A program made the translations under genes and the position numbers. This document shows positions 16,384 to 24,563 of a DNA stretch of 64,000 bases, piece by piece. The notes beneath the pieces were generated by a model. That model saw only the letters and a program-made list of their open reading frames with translations, ran no database searches and was not told the origin of the DNA. The first letter of the stretch is position 1; each line of letters starts with the position of its first letter. Origin of the DNA: Armatimonadota bacterium (GTDB lineage Bacteria > Bacillota > Desulfotomaculia > Desulfotomaculales > Nap2-2B); contig JAIMBK010000007.1 in NCBI GenBank assembly GCA_023511535.1, positions 1 through 64,000 of the forward strand, given 5' to 3'.

Positions 16384-18015
16384 ATGCGGGAGGAAAAATT
16401 AAAAATTGTTCGCGGCGCAGTTTTTCTGCTGGTGGCGCTTTTTTTCGGCGCGGTTATTTTAGGGGGCTGTACTGGCGATTCGGGGCGAAGTGACCGGGCG
16501 GAAACCTATAAAGGGGAGCCGGCGAAATACGTTTTTTTGTTCATTGGCGACGGCATGGGGATGCCCCAGATTAACGCCGCAGAAATTTTTTTAGGGGCCA
16601 CGGCGAAAAAGGAGTACCCGCACCTGGAAAAGCTCGGCTTTACCCAATTTCCTTCTCAGGGGATGATGACCACCTACGCGGCCGACAGTTTCATCACTGA
16701 TTCGGCTTCGGCCATCACGGCGATGGCGGCGGGACACAAAACGAACGACGGCGTGATTAACATGGACCCGGGCAAAAAAGTAAAATACAAGAGCGTTGCG
16801 GAAATGGCCCGGGATAAAGGGATGAAGGTGGGGATAGTCTCCAGCGTTTCGATCGACCACGCCACGCCGGCCGGTTTTTACGCCCACCAGCCCAGCCGCA
16901 ATAATTATTACGCGATTGCGCAGGAACTGGTGGCCAGTAATTTTGACTTTTTTGGCGGCGGGGGCTTCAAGCAGCCGCAAGGGAGTGACGGCAAGCAGCA
17001 AGATGTCCTCGCCCTGGCCAGAAGCAAGGGGTACAAAGTAATAAATAAAGCGGAGGAAATAAAAGCCTTAAAACCGGGGGACGGCAAAGTGATCGCGATT
17101 AACCCGGTTTTAGACAAAGAAAAAGCCCTAACTTACGCAATAAATGCCCTGCGCGGGCAAGACCCGGGGCTTTCCCTGGCGGAGTACACCGCAAAGGCAA
17201 TTGAAATGCTGGACAACCCGAAAGGCTTTTTCCTGATGGTGGAGGGCGGGAAAATAGACTGGGCCTGCCACGCCAACGACGCCGCCACCGCTATCCACGA
17301 TACGCTTGATTTTGACCGGGCCGTGGCGGAAGCTGTCGAGTTTTCCAAAAAACATCCGAAGGAGACCTTGATTGTTGTTACGGGCGACCACGAGTGCGGC
17401 GGGATGACCCTCGGGTTTGCCGGCACCAAATACGAGACCTATTTCGATCTGCTGGCGCACCAAAAAATATCTTACGATGAGTTCGATCTGCTTGTGGAGC
17501 GCTACCGTCGGGAGCATACCGCGGAAAACGCGAAAATCGAGGACTGGTTGCCGGCGCTCAAGGAAAACTTTGGTTTGGAAGGGCTGTCCGGGAAGGACCG
17601 GGAGGAGTTGGTCAATAAAGCAAAAGCCGGGGATCGGGAAGCCGCCTCCCGCCTGCGCCTGGTTTTGGCTCCGGAAGAAGTGGAAGACCTGAAAAAAGCG
17701 CTGGCGCTCAGTATGCTGGAAAAGAAGGAGCGGCCCCAGGACGCCAGAACGTACCTTCTTTACGGTGGCTACGAACCATTAACGGTTACCGTGACCCACA
17801 TTTTAAACCAAAAGGTGGGCATCGGCTGGACCAGTTACTCGCACACGGGAGTGCCGATCCCGGTTTACGCCGTCGGGGCGGGCGCCGAAATGTTCAGCGG
17901 CTATTACGATAATACCGATTTGTATAAAAAAATGTGCCTGGCCCTGGGGTTCGACCCGGCCCGGGAAAATGTCCTGGCCTTTTTGCCCGGAAAAGCAAAA
18001 ATGCTGGCGGCGTAA
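16384..18015 (+). CDS. phoA: Alkaline phosphatase, lipoprotein
   Basis: KYVFLFIGDGMGMPQINAAEIF, TDSASAITAMAAGHKTNDGVINMD, MVEGGKIDWACHANDAATAIHDTLDFD, VVTGDHECGGMTLG; lipobox ILGGC; ATG 16384 with ggagg SD. Confidence 0.92.
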   Translation: MREEKLKIVRGAVFLLVALFFGAVILGGCTGDSGRSDRAETYKGEPAKYVFLFIGDGMGMPQINAAEIFLGATAKKEYPHLEKLGFTQFPSQGMMTTYAADSFITDSASAITAMAAGHKTNDGVINMDPGKKVKYKSVAEMARDKGMKVGIVSSVSIDHATPAGFYAHQPSRNNYYAIAQELVASNFDFFGGGGFKQPQGSDGKQQDVLALARSKGYKVINKAEEIKALKPGDGKVIAINPVLDKEKALTYAINALRGQDPGLSLAEYTAKAIEMLDNPKGFFLMVEGGKIDWACHANDAATAIHDTLDFDRAVAEAVEFSKKHPKETLIVVTGDHECGGMTLGFAGTKYETYFDLLAHQKISYDEFDLLVERYRREHTAENAKIEDWLPALKENFGLEGLSGKDREELVNKAKAGDREAASRLRLVLAPEEVEDLKKALALSMLEKKERPQDARTYLLYGGYEPLTVTVTHILNQKVGIGWTSYSHTGVPIPVYAVGAGAEMFSGYYDNTDLYKKMCLALGFDPARENVLAFLPGKAKMLAA

Positions 18016-18287
18016 AAGCCGGGGCGCGTAATGATTGGAAATCAAGCGGAAATCAGAGGCAAAACGGCGGGTCCTGCCCGCTGTTTTGAAGAGGTGCTGT
18101 CGCCTGACTACCCGGACGGCGGTGGTCATTGGTCCCGGCGCAACAAGACGCCGCCGGTTTGCCAGCCCCGGCAGCATCTTGTTGCGCTTCCGGTCCCCGC
18201 AAGATTGCTCTTCGGGGAGCCGCCGCCCGGAGAGCGCCCGGTCCGGCGATGGTATCCATATCAAGGTAAAAGAGGCGGGGGAAGGAA

Positions 18288-19454
18288 ATGCGTTTTTTGC
18301 GGCCGGCCTTTCGGGGAGCGGAAGGAAAAGACCTTTTTTTTGCCGGCTTCATCGGGGCGGCCTGTATTTTTTTGTTTTTCTTTCCCGCCGGCTTTTCCAA
18401 TCCGCATCCTCAGGGGACCTGCCGGGCGCAGGGGCTGATTCTGGAAGTAGATAATTCTCACGTTCAAAAAATGGGCCTCGTCAATACCGGCGCGCAGGGA
18501 TTAAAGGTGAAAATTTTAAGCGGCCCCTTTAAAGGGCGGACGGTGAACGCCGTTAACCATTTCAAGGGAATCCTGGAATTCGACAAGGTTTTTCAGGAAA
18601 ATGACCGGGCGCTGATTGTGGTCGATTACGCCGGGGACGAGATTTTGCACGTCAATACCATTGACCATTACCGTTTGCCCCAGGAAGCGGTCCTTTTTTT
18701 CCTGTTTCTGGCGATCCTTTTGGCCTTCGCCGGCTGGACCGGCGTAAAGGCGGCGCTTTCTTTTTTGTTTACCGTTCTTGTTATCTGGAAAATATTGTTG
18801 CCCGGCTTTCTCAAGGGGCTGGACCCGGTCTTTCTCGCTCTGGGCGTAGTAACCTTGCTTGTTTTTTGCATCTGTTTTCTGGTTGCCGGGTTATCTTTGC
18901 GGGGGGTGACGGCTTTCGCGGGCGCTCTTTCCGGTATTTTCCTGGCCTGTTTGCTGGCCGTTCTTTTCGGGAAAGGATTTAAGCTCCACGGGGCCGTGTT
19001 GCCTTTTACCGAGACCTTGCTTTATTCCGGCTACGGTCATCTGGACATCACCAGGATTTTTTTTGCCAGCGTTTTTATCGCCTGTTCCGGGGCCGTCACG
19101 GATGTTTCCGTGGACGTGGCCGCTTCAATCGCGGAGGTGGTAAGCAAAAAACCAGGCATTTCAACCAGGGAAGCCGTTTCTTCCGGGCTTTCCGTTGCTC
19201 GGGCGGTGGTCGGCACCATGGCGACGACCTTGCTTCTGGCTTATTCGGGAAGCTACCTGGGCTTGTTGATGGTTTTTATTGCCCAGGGGACGCCGGTAAC
19301 CAATATTTTAAATTTAAACTACGTGGCGGCCGAGTTAATGCATACCCTGGTGGGCAGTTTCGGGCTGGTGGTGGTGGGCCCGCTGACCGCGGTCATCGGC
19401 GGTTTTCTTTTCACCCGCCCGAGGGGCCCGGGCGGGGCGGGTAATTCTCATTAG
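18288..19454 (+). CDS. YibE/F family membrane protein
   Basis: Multi-TM protein with VNHFKGILEFDKVFQENDRALIVV and DVSVDVAASIAEV...GLSVARAVVGTMATTLLLAYSGSYLGLLMVF. Confidence 0.88.
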   Translation: MRFLRPAFRGAEGKDLFFAGFIGAACIFLFFFPAGFSNPHPQGTCRAQGLILEVDNSHVQKMGLVNTGAQGLKVKILSGPFKGRTVNAVNHFKGILEFDKVFQENDRALIVVDYAGDEILHVNTIDHYRLPQEAVLFFLFLAILLAFAGWTGVKAALSFLFTVLVIWKILLPGFLKGLDPVFLALGVVTLLVFCICFLVAGLSLRGVTAFAGALSGIFLACLLAVLFGKGFKLHGAVLPFTETLLYSGYGHLDITRIFFASVFIACSGAVTDVSVDVAASIAEVVSKKPGISTREAVSSGLSVARAVVGTMATTLLLAYSGSYLGLLMVFIAQGTPVTNILNLNYVAAELMHTLVGSFGLVVVGPLTAVIGGFLFTRPRGPGGAGNSH

Positions 19455-19617
19455 CCAGGTTGCGGATTGATTGAACGCTGTGATGACCTAAATCCCTTCC
19501 ACGCATTCCCCAATGACGCTGCCCGCATGATTGCCCGCCTCCTACAAGCCTCGTACTGCCTATGGAAGCCTTTCATCATCACGGCAAGAAATACGCCCGC
19601 CACGGGGACGCAGCATG

Positions 19618-19675
19618 TTAAGACAATGACCAGACCGGGCCTCTTTGGGGGACGTTTAACTTACCCGGCGCAATT
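19618..19675 (-). pseudogene. Short remnant similar to the DUF2325 gene
   Basis: gttaagacaatgaccagaccgggcctctttgggggacgtttaacttacccggcgcaat vs gttaagacaatgaccaggccggtcttctccggaatgcttaacttacccggagcaat at about 24199-24254. Confidence 0.65.
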
Positions 19676-20339
19676 AGCGATGTCCACGGACCCGGTTACG
19701 GGCCCAATGAAATACATTATCCAGGAATTTTTGTGTCTTTTTAACCACCCCGTAGCCGGCATGCACATCGGGATCCAGGGTTGTTGCCAAAATAACTCCC
19801 GGCGGGCAAGTCACGCCGTCAAGGTAAACAAGATCCGCCTCTTCACCGTATTTCAGCAACACCTCCGCCCCTCCGGGGGCATGAAAGATACCATGAAAAT
19901 GCCACTGCAAGTCTTCGATTTCCAGACCTTTAAATAAGGGGTGCTCCGGTTTAAGTAGCTTATAAGGCCTCCCGTCCAGTTTTCCTTTCTCCCAGACACA
20001 CCTACCAGAACAATTTCGCGGATTTTGCCCGGTTTCGCAAAACTTAAAGCGGGGATCCTTTTGCTCCCAAACGCAACCGGGGAGCCACGGCCTGGTTACT
20101 TCACCAAAAGAGATAACCAGGCCGCCACTTTCCAGAAATCGGTTAATTTTATCCTTTACTGCGAACAGCATTTCCTGATTGGATTCCCGGGGGATAACCA
20201 GCACATCAAAAATGGAAAAATCCTTTTTGGGTAAGTCGCACGCATGGATTATAAAGTCAAAAAAAGGACGATATTTTTCTGAGTGAAAAAGATCGGACTG
20301 CCATTTGCTGCCGGAGTAAATTACCGCGATCTTATTCAT
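19674..20339 (-). CDS. Unknown protein, paralog of the adjacent ORF (possible class I GATase/ThuA-like fold)
   Basis: IAVIYSGSKWQ...FDVLVIPRESNQEM...FLESGGLVISFGEVTRPWLPGCVW...; shares FGEVTRxWLPGCxW with the adjacent ORF. Confidence 0.7.
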   Translation of the reverse strand: MNKIAVIYSGSKWQSDLFHSEKYRPFFDFIIHACDLPKKDFSIFDVLVIPRESNQEMLFAVKDKINRFLESGGLVISFGEVTRPWLPGCVWEQKDPRFKFCETGQNPRNCSGRCVWEKGKLDGRPYKLLKPEHPLFKGLEIEDLQWHFHGIFHAPGGAEVLLKYGEEADLVYLDGVTCPPGVILATTLDPDVHAGYGVVKKTQKFLDNVFHWARNRVRGHR

Positions 20340-20988
20340 TCATCTTGCCCCCTTGCAACGCCGTTATCTCGGCCTCTATCCAGGCCAAGACATTGTCAAA
20401 AAGAATCTCCGCCGCGGCTATTCCGTGATAAGCGTGGCAAATAGCGTCAAGCTGACTGGCGGCCAGAATAACACCTTTTGTGGTTTGCCGGTCTATATAC
20501 ATCACCGGATGACCAATTTCATTGGTAACCAGGATCTCGGCACGGGGCGGAACGACAAAATGCCCGTGACAGCACCAGCCCGTCGCGCCTTTATGCCAGT
20601 GGAGGTCTTGCGCTCTTAACCCCGCCAAAACCGGATGCCCTTTTTGGATCGCCAACGGACCGTCGTCCGCGGGAACCACCCCGTCCCAGCGGCATCCCGG
20701 CAACCATTGTCTGGTAACCTCGCCGAAAGTAACAACGATTTTTCCGGCCTCAAGAAATTCCCTGATTTTTTCCCTTCCGGCGTACACCACTTCTTCATCT
20801 GTGCCCCGGGGAAAAATAAGGGCATCACAGGTCATCAGGTCTTCTTCCAAAAACCGGCAAACAGGCAGAATGATAAGTCTGTTCTTGTATTTGTCCTTTT
20901 CTAATACGCCCTGCTGGTAACTGATACCAGAATAAATCACACCAATTTTTACCTGCATTTGTTTCTTTACCGCCAATTTATCTGACAT
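20332..20988 (-). CDS. Unknown protein, paralog of the adjacent ORF (possible class I GATase/ThuA-like fold)
   Basis: IGVIYSGISYQQ...CDALIFPRGTDEEVVYAGREKIREFLEAGKIVVTFGEVTRQWLPGCRW...; overlaps the next ORF start. Confidence 0.7.
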   Translation of the reverse strand: MSDKLAVKKQMQVKIGVIYSGISYQQGVLEKDKYKNRLIILPVCRFLEEDLMTCDALIFPRGTDEEVVYAGREKIREFLEAGKIVVTFGEVTRQWLPGCRWDGVVPADDGPLAIQKGHPVLAGLRAQDLHWHKGATGWCCHGHFVVPPRAEILVTNEIGHPVMYIDRQTTKGVILAASQLDAICHAYHGIAAAEILFDNVLAWIEAEITALQGGKMNE

Positions 20989-21019
20989 TCTTCATCTCTC
21001 CAATCCCTGAATTTTACTT

Positions 21020-21829
21020 TCACCCAACCTGCTCTGCCAAAGGGAAAGGAACAACTGTCAGCATTTCCTTGCCTTCTCCGTTAAAGCTCAAGATCCTGGC
21101 CTTAATACCGAAAAAACTCCTTAAATTGTCTTCGGTAACCACTTCCTTTGTTCTGCCGACAAGGTGTCTCTTTCCCTTACCCAGCATTAGCGTTTGATCG
21201 GAAAGCCACAAAGCATGTTCAGGATAATGGGTATTAATAAGGCAAGAAATACCCCTTTCTTTGGCCAACTTTTCCAAAAGTCCCAGGACCAGCATCTGGT
21301 TTTTAAAATCCAGGTGGGATTCTGGTTCGTCCAGGACAAGGACGCGCGGTTCAGAAGCCAGGGCCCGGGCAATTAAGACAAGTTGCATTTCCCCGCCGCT
21401 AATTCTTGAACAGGGTTTGTCGGCCAGGTGAGAAGCCTCGACAACCTCCAGGGCCTTCCGGGCAACGGCGACATCCCGGGCGGAAGGTACCCTAAAAAGA
21501 CCCAGGTGGGGAGCTCTGCCCATCAGGACCATCTCCAGCACCGTATAAGGGAACACAACGCTGTGTCCTTGGGGAACATAACCAATCTTTTTCCAGACCT
21601 CGCCGTTCCTGCCATAATCAAGCGCTTGCCCGTCAATAATCGTTTGCCCTTTCCGCCACTTCAGGATACCGGTCAGGCATTTAATCAAAGTTGTCTTGCC
21701 GGCTCCGTTCGGCCCCAGGATCGTTAAAATCTCGCCTGCCTCCAAAGAAAAGGATAGATTTTCAAAAAGGGCTTCGCCAGCTTTATAGCCAAACTCTCCC
21801 TCGCAAACTTCCAACCTCATGTCCAACAA
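21020..21829 (-). CDS. Iron/cobalamin-type (FecE/BtuD family) ABC transporter ATP-binding protein
   Basis: GPNGAGKTTLIKCLTG, SGGEMQLVLIARALASEPRVLVLDEPESHLD. Confidence 0.93.
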   Translation of the reverse strand: MLDMRLEVCEGEFGYKAGEALFENLSFSLEAGEILTILGPNGAGKTTLIKCLTGILKWRKGQTIIDGQALDYGRNGEVWKKIGYVPQGHSVVFPYTVLEMVLMGRAPHLGLFRVPSARDVAVARKALEVVEASHLADKPCSRISGGEMQLVLIARALASEPRVLVLDEPESHLDFKNQMLVLGLLEKLAKERGISCLINTHYPEHALWLSDQTLMLGKGKRHLVGRTKEVVTEDNLRSFFGIKARILSFNGEGKEMLTVVPFPLAEQVG

Positions 21830-22929
21830 CCTCCAGTTCTTTTTAGCAAGAAGACAAAGAAGGGGGCACCACTTATCCCCGTCAGAATACCCAGCGGGAT
21901 TTCAGCGGCAGTCACCGTCCGGCCAATCAGGTCGATTAAAACCAGGAAAGTGGCTCCCAGCGAAACAGTAGCCGGCAATAAGGCCTTATGGTCCGGTCCA
22001 ACGATCATCCTGCCGAGATGGGGAATTACCAGACCCACCCAACCGATGATCCCGGTGACAGAAACCGCCGCTGCGGTCACCACAGTTACCGCCCCGATAA
22101 CCAGCCATTTTAACTGTTCAGTATTCACTCCCAGGGCACGGGCTTCCTCTTCGCCCAGGGATAAGATATTGATCTTCCAGCGGACCAGAAGAAGGACAAT
22201 TATCCCTCCCGTAATCGGTAATGCCACCAACCTTATATCTTCATAAGAGGTGCTGGCCAGGCTTCCCATCAACCAGTACGTGATTGCCGGCAGCTTGTCA
22301 TAAGGATCGGCAATATACTTGACCAGGGAAATTAAAGCAGTAAACACCGCGGAGATCACTATGCCGGCCAGAACCAACAGCAAGCGCGAATCCCCGTGGC
22401 TGGCCCTGCTTAGCCCGTACGCTATAAAAACACTGGCGATCCCAAAAGGAACGGCAAAGAACTGGACGAGGGCAGAGGGCCCGCCGAAGAGAATACAAAG
22501 GGTAGCGCCGAAAGCAGCTCCCGAAGTAACGCCAAGGATATCCGGGCTAACCAGGGGGTTTCGGAAAAGCCCCTGAAACGCGGCTCCCGAAACCCCCAGC
22601 CCCGCTCCTGCCAGCATGGCCAAAAGAACTCTCGGCAGTCTTTCCACAAGAATGACTGATTTTTCAATCGCCAGCGTCCCCGGCTGCACAGGAACGAGGG
22701 CGGAAAACAAAACCTTCACTACCTCGTTTGGCGTAATTGCATATCTTCCTACAAAAAGGGAAAGGATCAAAGCCAAAAAAGGGGCTAAAAGAAGGAAAAC
22801 CTTCCGCCACCCGCTACCGGGTTTATCTTCAGTTGTACTCAGGACGAACTTCCTCCTTTTATTCAACAACGGGATGGACAATCTGGAAAGCTTTTTCCAG
22901 GGAAAGATCATAGCCATAAAAGGAAGCAT
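21817..22929 (-). CDS. FecCD family ABC transporter permease
   Basis: LPRVLLAMLAGAGLGVSGAAFQGLFRNPLVSPDILGVTSGAAFGA, GWVGLVIPHLGRMIVG; true start probably nearer 22842 because the upstream ORF stops at 22859. Confidence 0.93.
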   Translation of the reverse strand: MLPFMAMIFPWKKLSRLSIPLLNKRRKFVLSTTEDKPGSGWRKVFLLLAPFLALILSLFVGRYAITPNEVVKVLFSALVPVQPGTLAIEKSVILVERLPRVLLAMLAGAGLGVSGAAFQGLFRNPLVSPDILGVTSGAAFGATLCILFGGPSALVQFFAVPFGIASVFIAYGLSRASHGDSRLLLVLAGIVISAVFTALISLVKYIADPYDKLPAITYWLMGSLASTSYEDIRLVALPITGGIIVLLLVRWKINILSLGEEEARALGVNTEQLKWLVIGAVTVVTAAAVSVTGIIGWVGLVIPHLGRMIVGPDHKALLPATVSLGATFLVLIDLIGRTVTAAEIPLGILTGISGAPFFVFLLKRTGGCWT

Positions 22930-23926
22930 AAAAATCTTTCAGCTCTTTCGCCACGGAATATTCAACAAAAAGGTCCGGATGATGAAGTTTGGCCAGCCAT
23001 TTTAACATCAAAGGCGATTCCACCGAAGGCGGGTCCCAGCGGTAGCCGGCCAGCGGGATCTTGTAAACGCGTTTATTTTTTACGGCACTGATCTGGCTCC
23101 AATCCTGCCCCTTGAGTTTGTTGCCGTAAAGATCTTCCGGTTGCAATTCGCAAAAGTTGCTGATATAGATGATTTCCGGGTTCCAGGCCAGGATCTGTTC
23201 CATATTTGCATTCCCCCAGCCGGAAATACTTTCGGCTACGTTGCGGGCGCCGGTGGTTTCTATCCAAAAATGGTTGTATGTCCCTTTACCCGCAGTACGC
23301 AACTGTTCGTTATAAAGGTACAGGACGCGGGGCCTTTTTTCTGGGGAGATGCCGGCGGTTTTCGCTTTGATATATTCGATCGTCCGGTGATGGTAAGCGA
23401 TTATTTGAGCAGCACGCTCTTGTTTGCCGAGAACGTCGCCGATAATCTCAAGCCAGCCTTCGAGATCCTCCTGGGTACCGTAACGGATAGCTATTACCGG
23501 TATTCCCGCCTTCTCAATTTTTTCAATCTCTTCTTTCTGATGGTCCCATTGGAAGACCACGTCGGGCTGGAGTTTAAGAAGCTCTTCCAGGTTAACGGTA
23601 AATTCTTGCTTGACAAAAGAAGTGGGGATATCTTTTAATTCAAGCGCCAGGGTACCCAGCAAACTCTTTTCCACGGCAGCCCTCGCCGTTGGGTGCATAC
23701 CGACGACTTTTTCGCCGCCGCCGTCCAGAGCATAAATTATCGACGGCAGCGGCATGGGCAAAACTACTATTCTGTCAACCCGCGCCGGGATTTCTACCGT
23801 TCTGCCCAGCTGGTCCACTATTGTTCTGGTTTGAGCCGCCGGTTTCGTTTCAAAGCGGCATCCTGCCAACATACCAGCTAGATACAATATTAATATCATT
23901 ATTGGTAATATTTTCTTGACAAACAT
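22859..23926 (-). CDS. FecB/BtuF-type substrate-binding lipoprotein
   Basis: Lipobox MLAGC; RTIVDQLGRTVEIPARVDRIVVLP...; LLKLQPDVVFQWDHQ; SISGWGNANMEQILAWNPEIIYIS. Confidence 0.92.
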   Translation of the reverse strand: MFVKKILPIMILILYLAGMLAGCRFETKPAAQTRTIVDQLGRTVEIPARVDRIVVLPMPLPSIIYALDGGGEKVVGMHPTARAAVEKSLLGTLALELKDIPTSFVKQEFTVNLEELLKLQPDVVFQWDHQKEEIEKIEKAGIPVIAIRYGTQEDLEGWLEIIGDVLGKQERAAQIIAYHHRTIEYIKAKTAGISPEKRPRVLYLYNEQLRTAGKGTYNHFWIETTGARNVAESISGWGNANMEQILAWNPEIIYISNFCELQPEDLYGNKLKGQDWSQISAVKNKRVYKIPLAGYRWDPPSVESPLMLKWLAKLHHPDLFVEYSVAKELKDFYASFYGYDLSLEKAFQIVHPVVE

Positions 23927-24025
23927 TTTATTTCCCCCTATCAGGAAGTCGATGGCACCGCGGATTAGCCGACAAAAAAGATTACTGTTTCTATAAAAAT
24001 CCCCTTCCCAAAAATACAGGGCCCG

Positions 24026-24058
24026 CCGCGGCAGGTCTTCCGCTGCCTGCCGCGGGGT
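24026..24058 (-). terminator. Hairpin between DUF2325 and fecB-like genes
   Basis: ccgcggcagg-tcttccgctg-cctgccgcgg perfect 10-bp stem; on the minus strand followed by gggccctgtattttt. Confidence 0.6.
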
Positions 24059-24080
24059 ACGTCCAAGAATTATCTCCTGG

Positions 24081-24356
24081 CTAAAGTTTAAGTTTCTGGC
24101 AAATCTGGGGCCAGGAACGCTTCGCGTAGACCACCGGGATATTTTTCTTGCCGGCCTGTTCTTTAATCATCGCAGCGATGGGATGACTGACGTAGTCCGT
24201 TAAGACAATGACCAGGCCGGTCTTCTCCGGAATGCTTAACTTACCCGGAGCAATCTTTTTCCGCCCCCGGAAATGGTAAACCGGATCAAACCCCAGTAAA
24301 GAGAGGTTGTGGGGGATTCTTCCCAGCCGGTCGCCACCAACAATGAATACGCCCAT
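24081..24356 (-). CDS. DUF2325 domain protein
   Basis: VFIVGGDRLGRIPHNLSLLGFDPVYHFRGRKK...TGLVIVLTDYVSHPIAAMIKEQAGKKNIPVVYAKRSW. Confidence 0.85.
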   Translation of the reverse strand: MGVFIVGGDRLGRIPHNLSLLGFDPVYHFRGRKKIAPGKLSIPEKTGLVIVLTDYVSHPIAAMIKEQAGKKNIPVVYAKRSWPQICQKLKL

Positions 24357-24371
24357 AACCTATCCCCTTCG

Positions 24372-24536
24372 TCATTCCCGGCCCCAGTTTTTGAGAAAAT
24401 CAAGTCCTTTGGTGGCCCATAACAAGTAGACAATTTTGTCTCCTTGCAGTCGATAGTTGATCAGCCACGGACCCTTTCGCAAGGACTTAACGAAGACCCC
24501 TTTCGGCTCCTCATCAAGAATGCGCACCTTTTTCAC
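24372..24536 (-). CDS. 54-aa hypothetical protein with GTG start
   Basis: MKKVRILDEEPKGVFVKSLRKGPWLINYRLQGDKIVYLLWATKGLDFLKNWGRE; SD aaaggggg upstream; 15 nt before DUF2325 start; missed in the ORF track. Confidence 0.6.
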   Translation of the reverse strand: MKKVRILDEEPKGVFVKSLRKGPWLINYRLQGDKIVYLLWATKGLDFLKNWGRE

Positions 24537-24563
24537 TTTTTCCCCCTTTGCCGTCTTTTCAGT

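Noticed and set aside
18031-18454. Overlapping ORFs between phoA and the YibE/F gene
   Set aside because: Arg/Pro/Gly-rich frames on both strands overlapping a hairpin region; the YibE/F start at 18288 with a good SD explains the coding part.
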